Shown piece by piece: positions 60,612-64,000 of a stretch of DNA of 64,000 nucleotides (positions are counted from its first letter, which is position 1; each line of letters starts with the position of its first letter). The notes beneath the pieces are model-generated. The model was not told the origin of the DNA, did not search any database, and saw nothing but the letters and a program-made list of their open reading frames with translations. Source of the stretch: Lachnospiraceae bacterium (GTDB taxonomy: Bacteria; Bacillota_A; Clostridia; Lachnospirales; Lachnospiraceae); assembly GCA_016287765.1 (NCBI GenBank), contig JAEEWS010000003.1:47560-111559 (forward strand), read 5' to 3'. A program made the translations under genes and the position numbers.

Positions 60612-62012
60612 ATGAAAAAATTCATGGACAGTAAGGACTTTTTATTGTCAAATGACACCTCAAAGAGACTTTATGAAGCAGCTGCAAAGATGCCTATCAT
60701 CGACTACCACTGCCACATAAATCCCAGAGAGATCGCAGAAGACAGACAGTTTAACAACATCACCGAAGTTTGGCTGGGCGGAGACCATTACAAGTGGCGC
60801 CAGATGCGTTCAAACGGTATTGACGAGAAGTACATCACAGGTGATGCAACCGACTTTGAAAAGTTCGAAAAGTGGACCGAGACACTTCAGAAAGCCATCG
60901 GTAATCCCCTTTATCATTGGAGCCATCTGGAGCTTCAAAGATATTTCGGTTTTGACAAGCCCCTTTCTCCCGCTACCTGCAAGGAAGCCTGGGATTTTTG
61001 CAATAAAAAATTAAACACTCCCGAAATGTCCGTAAGAAACATCATTAAGATGTCAAATGTGGATACTATCTGCACCACCGACGATCCCGCGGACACTCTT
61101 GAGTGGCACAAGATGATCAAGGAAGATAAGGCCTTTGACGTGAAGGTTCTTCCCGCCTGGCGTCCCGACAAGGCCATGAATCTTGAAAAGCCCGACTATA
61201 AAGATTATCTTGCAAGACTTGAAAAAGCCTCCGGCATAAAGATCTCCTCTTTCAAGGATCTTTGCGCCGCTCTTAAGAACAGAATGGCCTTCTTTAATGA
61301 AAATGGCTGTCTCGTTTCCGACCACGGTCTTGAATATGTTATGTATCAGCCCGCTTCCGAAAAAGAGATCGAGGACATTTTTGCAGCACGCATGAACGGC
61401 ACTATCCCCGGCCGTGAAGACGAGATCAAGTTTAAGACAGCTTTCATGCTCTTCGTGGGAAGAGAATATGCAAAGCTGGGTTGGGTAATGCAGCTTCACT
61501 ACGGTGCTCTTCGCGACAATAACAAGAACATGTATGCAAAGCTGGGTCCCGATACAGGTTACGACAGCATCAACACCGGTGCTTCCGCTGCTGAGCTGGT
61601 TGGTTTCCTTAACGCCCTTGCTATCACGGACGAACTTCCCAAAACCATCCTTTACTCATTGAATCCCTGCGATAACGCAGCTATCGGAACCATTATGGGC
61701 TGCTTCCAGAATTCCGATGCCATCGGCAAGATACAGCACGGTTCCGCATGGTGGTTCAATGACAACAAGACAGGCATGCAGGAGCAGATGACCAGCCTCG
61801 CTAATCTGGGCCTTCTTTCAAACTTCGTGGGTATGCTTACAGACTCCAGAAGTTTCCTGTCCTACACCCGTCACGAGTATTTCCGTCGCATCATGTGCGA
61901 TCTGGTGGGTACTTGGGTTGAAAACGGCGAATATCCCGCTGATTTTGATTTCCTTGAGAAGATGGTTCAGGATATCTCCTACAATAACTGCAAGAGATAC
62001 TTCGGTTTCTGA
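60612..62012 (+). CDS. uxaC: Glucuronate/galacturonate isomerase
   Basis: The 466 residues are standard for UxaC. The amidohydrolase-like metal site starts with IIDYHCHINPREIAEDR. Other blocks are NVDTICTTDDPADTLEWH, LPAWRPDKAMNLEKPDY and LTDSRSFLSYTRHEYFRRIM near the C-terminus. It isomerises D-glucuronate to D-fructuronate and D-galacturonate to D-tagaturonate, the first step for uronic acids freed by GH115 or pectin breakdown. It is a single plus-strand gene with its own promoter and terminator. Confidence 0.97.
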   Translation: MKKFMDSKDFLLSNDTSKRLYEAAAKMPIIDYHCHINPREIAEDRQFNNITEVWLGGDHYKWRQMRSNGIDEKYITGDATDFEKFEKWTETLQKAIGNPLYHWSHLELQRYFGFDKPLSPATCKEAWDFCNKKLNTPEMSVRNIIKMSNVDTICTTDDPADTLEWHKMIKEDKAFDVKVLPAWRPDKAMNLEKPDYKDYLARLEKASGIKISSFKDLCAALKNRMAFFNENGCLVSDHGLEYVMYQPASEKEIEDIFAARMNGTIPGREDEIKFKTAFMLFVGREYAKLGWVMQLHYGALRDNNKNMYAKLGPDTGYDSINTGASAAELVGFLNALAITDELPKTILYSLNPCDNAAIGTIMGCFQNSDAIGKIQHGSAWWFNDNKTGMQEQMTSLANLGLLSNFVGMLTDSRSFLSYTRHEYFRRIMCDLVGTWVENGEYPADFDFLEKMVQDISYNNCKRYFGF

Positions 62013-62030
62013 TGAACTAAAGATACTGCA

Positions 62031-62064
62031 AATGCGGTATGGTCTTTCCATACCGCATTTTTTT
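62031..62064 (+). terminator. Rho-independent terminator of uxaC
   Basis: AATGCGGTATGG (62031-62042) and its exact inverse (62048-62059) make a 12-bp stem with a 5-base loop, followed by a T run through 62064. It is also just past the stop of the convergent surface-protein gene, but the T run on that side is weak. Confidence 0.9.
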
Positions 62065-64000
62065 ATTCAAGATTTATAATAACCCGTATCATATCCTTAA
62101 ACTTGACCGTCTTTCCCGAAGCATCGCTGATCTCAGCATTAAAAACCGTCTTTATGGTACAATCCTTTTCAAAAAAATCCTCTTCCCCGGACAAGGTGTT
62201 TATCTTTGAGTACTCTTTCATTTCTTCGTAATTTTCATCCGTAACACAATAGGACAGATAAGGTAAAACCCAATGGACAGTAATCTCCGCCTCCTTTTCT
62301 TTTAATTCTGTCCGTAAAATATCCTCATCCCTAAGTCCCCTTTCATAAAATGTCAAAAGCTTATCATTAACCACCCCCGTAGAAAAGATGTGAGCCTTTT
62401 CAAATTCTCCGGTATTTTTTTTCTTTATCAGATATTCGGGAGTTAAAACCACTTTATAAGGCGCTTTCCATTCTCCGGGTATCCTGAAGTTCATACGGAT
62501 CCCCAGCCTGTCTCCTGACTTTGTGACAGCCGTATTATCCGCTGTTCTTTTTTTCACCGGATCATTATTTACTTCTGTCACTTCTCCCTCTGCCAGAAGC
62601 TTGTCTCCCTTTTCATCCCATCGGGCATATAGAGTAACGTCTCCTGTCCGGGTCATGCTTTTATCCGGAGTCACCTTTACTCCGTCTTTTTCATCGGAAT
62701 ACCAGCCGTCAAAATGTGCTCCGTTCTTTACGGGAACAGGCAGATCTCCCAAAAGGGTATGATAAAACACCTGCTTCCTTTTTTCTCCCAAAGGCAGCTG
62801 TCCTCCCCGGGGATCAAAGATCAGACTGTAGCTTAAAGGCTCCCAACGTCCGAAAAGGGAATAGTTATCAATGCTTTTTATATACTCTCCCTTTTTCACA
62901 GCTGTCCCTGTTCCGTTTCCGTTTTTTTCACTTAATCTCCAAAAATCCCTTTTATCTGAGGTAAAGCCCCTTATACTAAGTGGTTCCGGCCATGGTATCT
63001 CATCCTCAAAGTAAACCTCCCTTGTCTCATTAGAAACCTCTTTCCAGCAGGCATATAACTTCTCTTCCGATGAAAAACATACATCTGTCTCTTCCACCGT
63101 CTCACCCTTATCATTCTTCCAGCCCGTAAAAACATATCCTTCTTTTGTTGGATCCATCGGGAAAACATGATCCGATATATAAGTTTTACCGTAATGAGCT
63201 TTTGCCTTATGGATATCAATATAGCCTCCCCAGTTTCCTCCTGCGGGATCAAAAGTCACAGTGCATTCGCTTCTTTTAAAAGAGGCTTCTATCAATACAT
63301 CATGACCCGGCATGACAAATTCGAATTCATTTATTCCCATAATTAAAGGTTCTGTTCTCTTCCCGTCTATTATCAATTCATCGGTAATAAAGCCTTCTTC
63401 AGGGACAACTTTTCCCACCGTTTTATCTCCTTCGGTAAAAGTTATCCACAAAATTTCGTTGTCCCCTTCGGGGCCAAAAAACACCTTCCCTCCTTCTGAA
63501 CTTACTATCCTAAGATTATATACCGGCTTAAGTATCTTTACCCTTATCTGAACACTTGCGGCTCCCGCTTCACGGTTTCCCGATGCATTTATCCTGTAAG
63601 GGTAGTCTGAAGTCCTGCTAGTAAGCGTCACTGTCTGCCATTTACCGGAATAATCGTTCGGGTTAAACCCGGAAACTTCACAGCTGTAATCCGCCACTGA
63701 CTGTCCGTTATAAAGTCCGAGAGTAGCTTTATTGTTTATCGCCTCTCCCGGTCTCAACACCTGCTCGGGAGCCGCCGCTGACATACTGTTTACGATCTTA
63801 TCGCAGATACAACTGCATCTGTTCCCGTTACTGTCATAATAAGCACCTACTTCTTTCGTGCAGACAAGCCTCTGCTCCTTTACGTTATAGTATCCATGGG
63901 TGCCGCCTGCAGTCGCTGCCATATGAAGCCCTCCCAGGCTTCCGCCGTTAACAGTAAGATATGTGTCTCCGCACTTTGAACACGTGAGCTTCATGCCTCT
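62063..64000 (-). CDS. C-terminal part of a surface protein with InlB-type repeats, N-terminus off the right edge
   Basis: The frame is open to the right edge. A Met at 63994 is very unlikely to be the start because no signal peptide or ribosome site precedes it, so the N-terminus is missing. The visible 645 residues begin with a Cys-pair region (CSKCGDTYL ... CSCICDK), then Ig-like sequence (YPYRINASGNREAGAASVQI). Two Listeria-Bacteroides (InlB B-type) repeats follow: VTFDPAGGNWGG ending GYVFTGWKNDKGE and YACW, and LIFDPRGGQLP ending HFDGWYSDEKDG and YARW. A C-terminal beta-rich domain lacks any LPXTG or membrane anchor. It is probably a secreted, surface-attached protein; the ligand is unknown. 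Confidence 0.8.
   Translation of the reverse strand, partial: RGMKLTCSKCGDTYLTVNGGSLGGLHMAATAGGTHGYYNVKEQRLVCTKEVGAYYDSNGNRCSCICDKIVNSMSAAAPEQVLRPGEAINNKATLGLYNGQSVADYSCEVSGFNPNDYSGKWQTVTLTSRTSDYPYRINASGNREAGAASVQIRVKILKPVYNLRIVSSEGGKVFFGPEGDNEILWITFTEGDKTVGKVVPEEGFITDELIIDGKRTEPLIMGINEFEFVMPGHDVLIEASFKRSECTVTFDPAGGNWGGYIDIHKAKAHYGKTYISDHVFPMDPTKEGYVFTGWKNDKGETVEETDVCFSSEEKLYACWKEVSNETREVYFEDEIPWPEPLSIRGFTSDKRDFWRLSEKNGNGTGTAVKKGEYIKSIDNYSLFGRWEPLSYSLIFDPRGGQLPLGEKRKQVFYHTLLGDLPVPVKNGAHFDGWYSDEKDGVKVTPDKSMTRTGDVTLYARWDEKGDKLLAEGEVTEVNNDPVKKRTADNTAVTKSGDRLGIRMNFRIPGEWKAPYKVVLTPEYLIKKKNTGEFEKAHIFSTGVVNDKLLTFYERGLRDEDILRTELKEKEAEITVHWVLPYLSYCVTDENYEEMKEYSKINTLSGEEDFFEKDCTIKTVFNAEISDASGKTVKFKDMIRVIINLE

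Noticed and set aside
63992..63994. Met codon as the start of the right-edge surface protein
   Set aside because: No ribosome site or signal peptide and the frame is open upstream; the gene is cut by the window edge.

Overview
The window looks like chromosome from a low-to-mid GC, non-spore-forming-type member of the Lachnospiraceae (Butyrivibrio/Pseudobutyrivibrio/Roseburia-like). The evidence is the Firmicutes housekeeping order (Asp23-nusB-xseA-xseB-ispA-dxs-tlyA-nadK-argR), a type III glutamine synthetase, a short HisG with HisZ, lipoproteins with LxxC lipoboxes followed by Ser/Thr linkers, AGGAGG-type ribosome sites, and a carbohydrate ABC importer without its own ATPase next to many glycoside hydrolases. 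The genus is inferred, not proven. All genes but two run on the minus strand. I saw no tRNA, rRNA, CRISPR array, insertion sequence or phage gene.

Layout. 1-1493: start of a secreted surface protein with an Ig-like repeat, cut by the left edge. 1643-9809: yebC with its own promoter, then a housekeeping operon that begins with a 47-residue membrane protein and carries Asp23, nusB, xseA/B, ispA, dxs, tlyA, nadK and argR. 9906-17221: a five-gene MacB-like export system with two ATPases (one fused to an AbrB-like domain), a 10-TM FtsX permease, and two lipoprotein adaptors, one apparently a tandem double adaptor. 17359-23153: histidine operon hisZ-G-D-B-A-IE, whose last protein carries an extra degenerate HisF-like domain; hisC, hisF and hisH are not here. 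23294-37512: recU, RNA-modification enzymes, a small alarmone synthetase, a TraX-like membrane protein, a GH13 protein that has lost its catalytic residues, an ABC-F ATPase with one degenerate ATP site, glutamine synthetase III and an apparently intact branching enzyme. 37592-53643: YesL-like protein and a glucuronoxylan locus (GH2, SGNH esterase, GH115 alpha-glucuronidase, sugar-binding lipoprotein, two permeases, GH3) facing an AraC regulator. 53747-56455: membrane-anchored type I pullulanase. 56652-62012: hexuronate genes kduI, kdgK, uxaA and the divergent uxaC. 62063-64000: C-terminal part of a surface protein with InlB-type repeats, cut by the right edge.

How it fits together. The importer would take up acidic xylo-oligosaccharides. 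GH115, the SGNH esterase, GH3 and GH2 have no signal peptides, so they would remove glucuronic acid, acetyl groups and sugars in the cytoplasm. The nearby hexuronate genes would send uronic acids towards 2-keto-3-deoxygluconate. Pullulanase on the surface and GlgB inside handle alpha-glucans. Substrate specificities are inferred from family and neighbourhood.

The most unusual items are the GH13 pseudoenzyme, the ABC ATPase-AbrB fusion with its double adaptor, the HisF-like/HisI/HisE fusion, the half-degenerate ABC-F protein, and several palindromes or repeats at the sugar-gene promoters.
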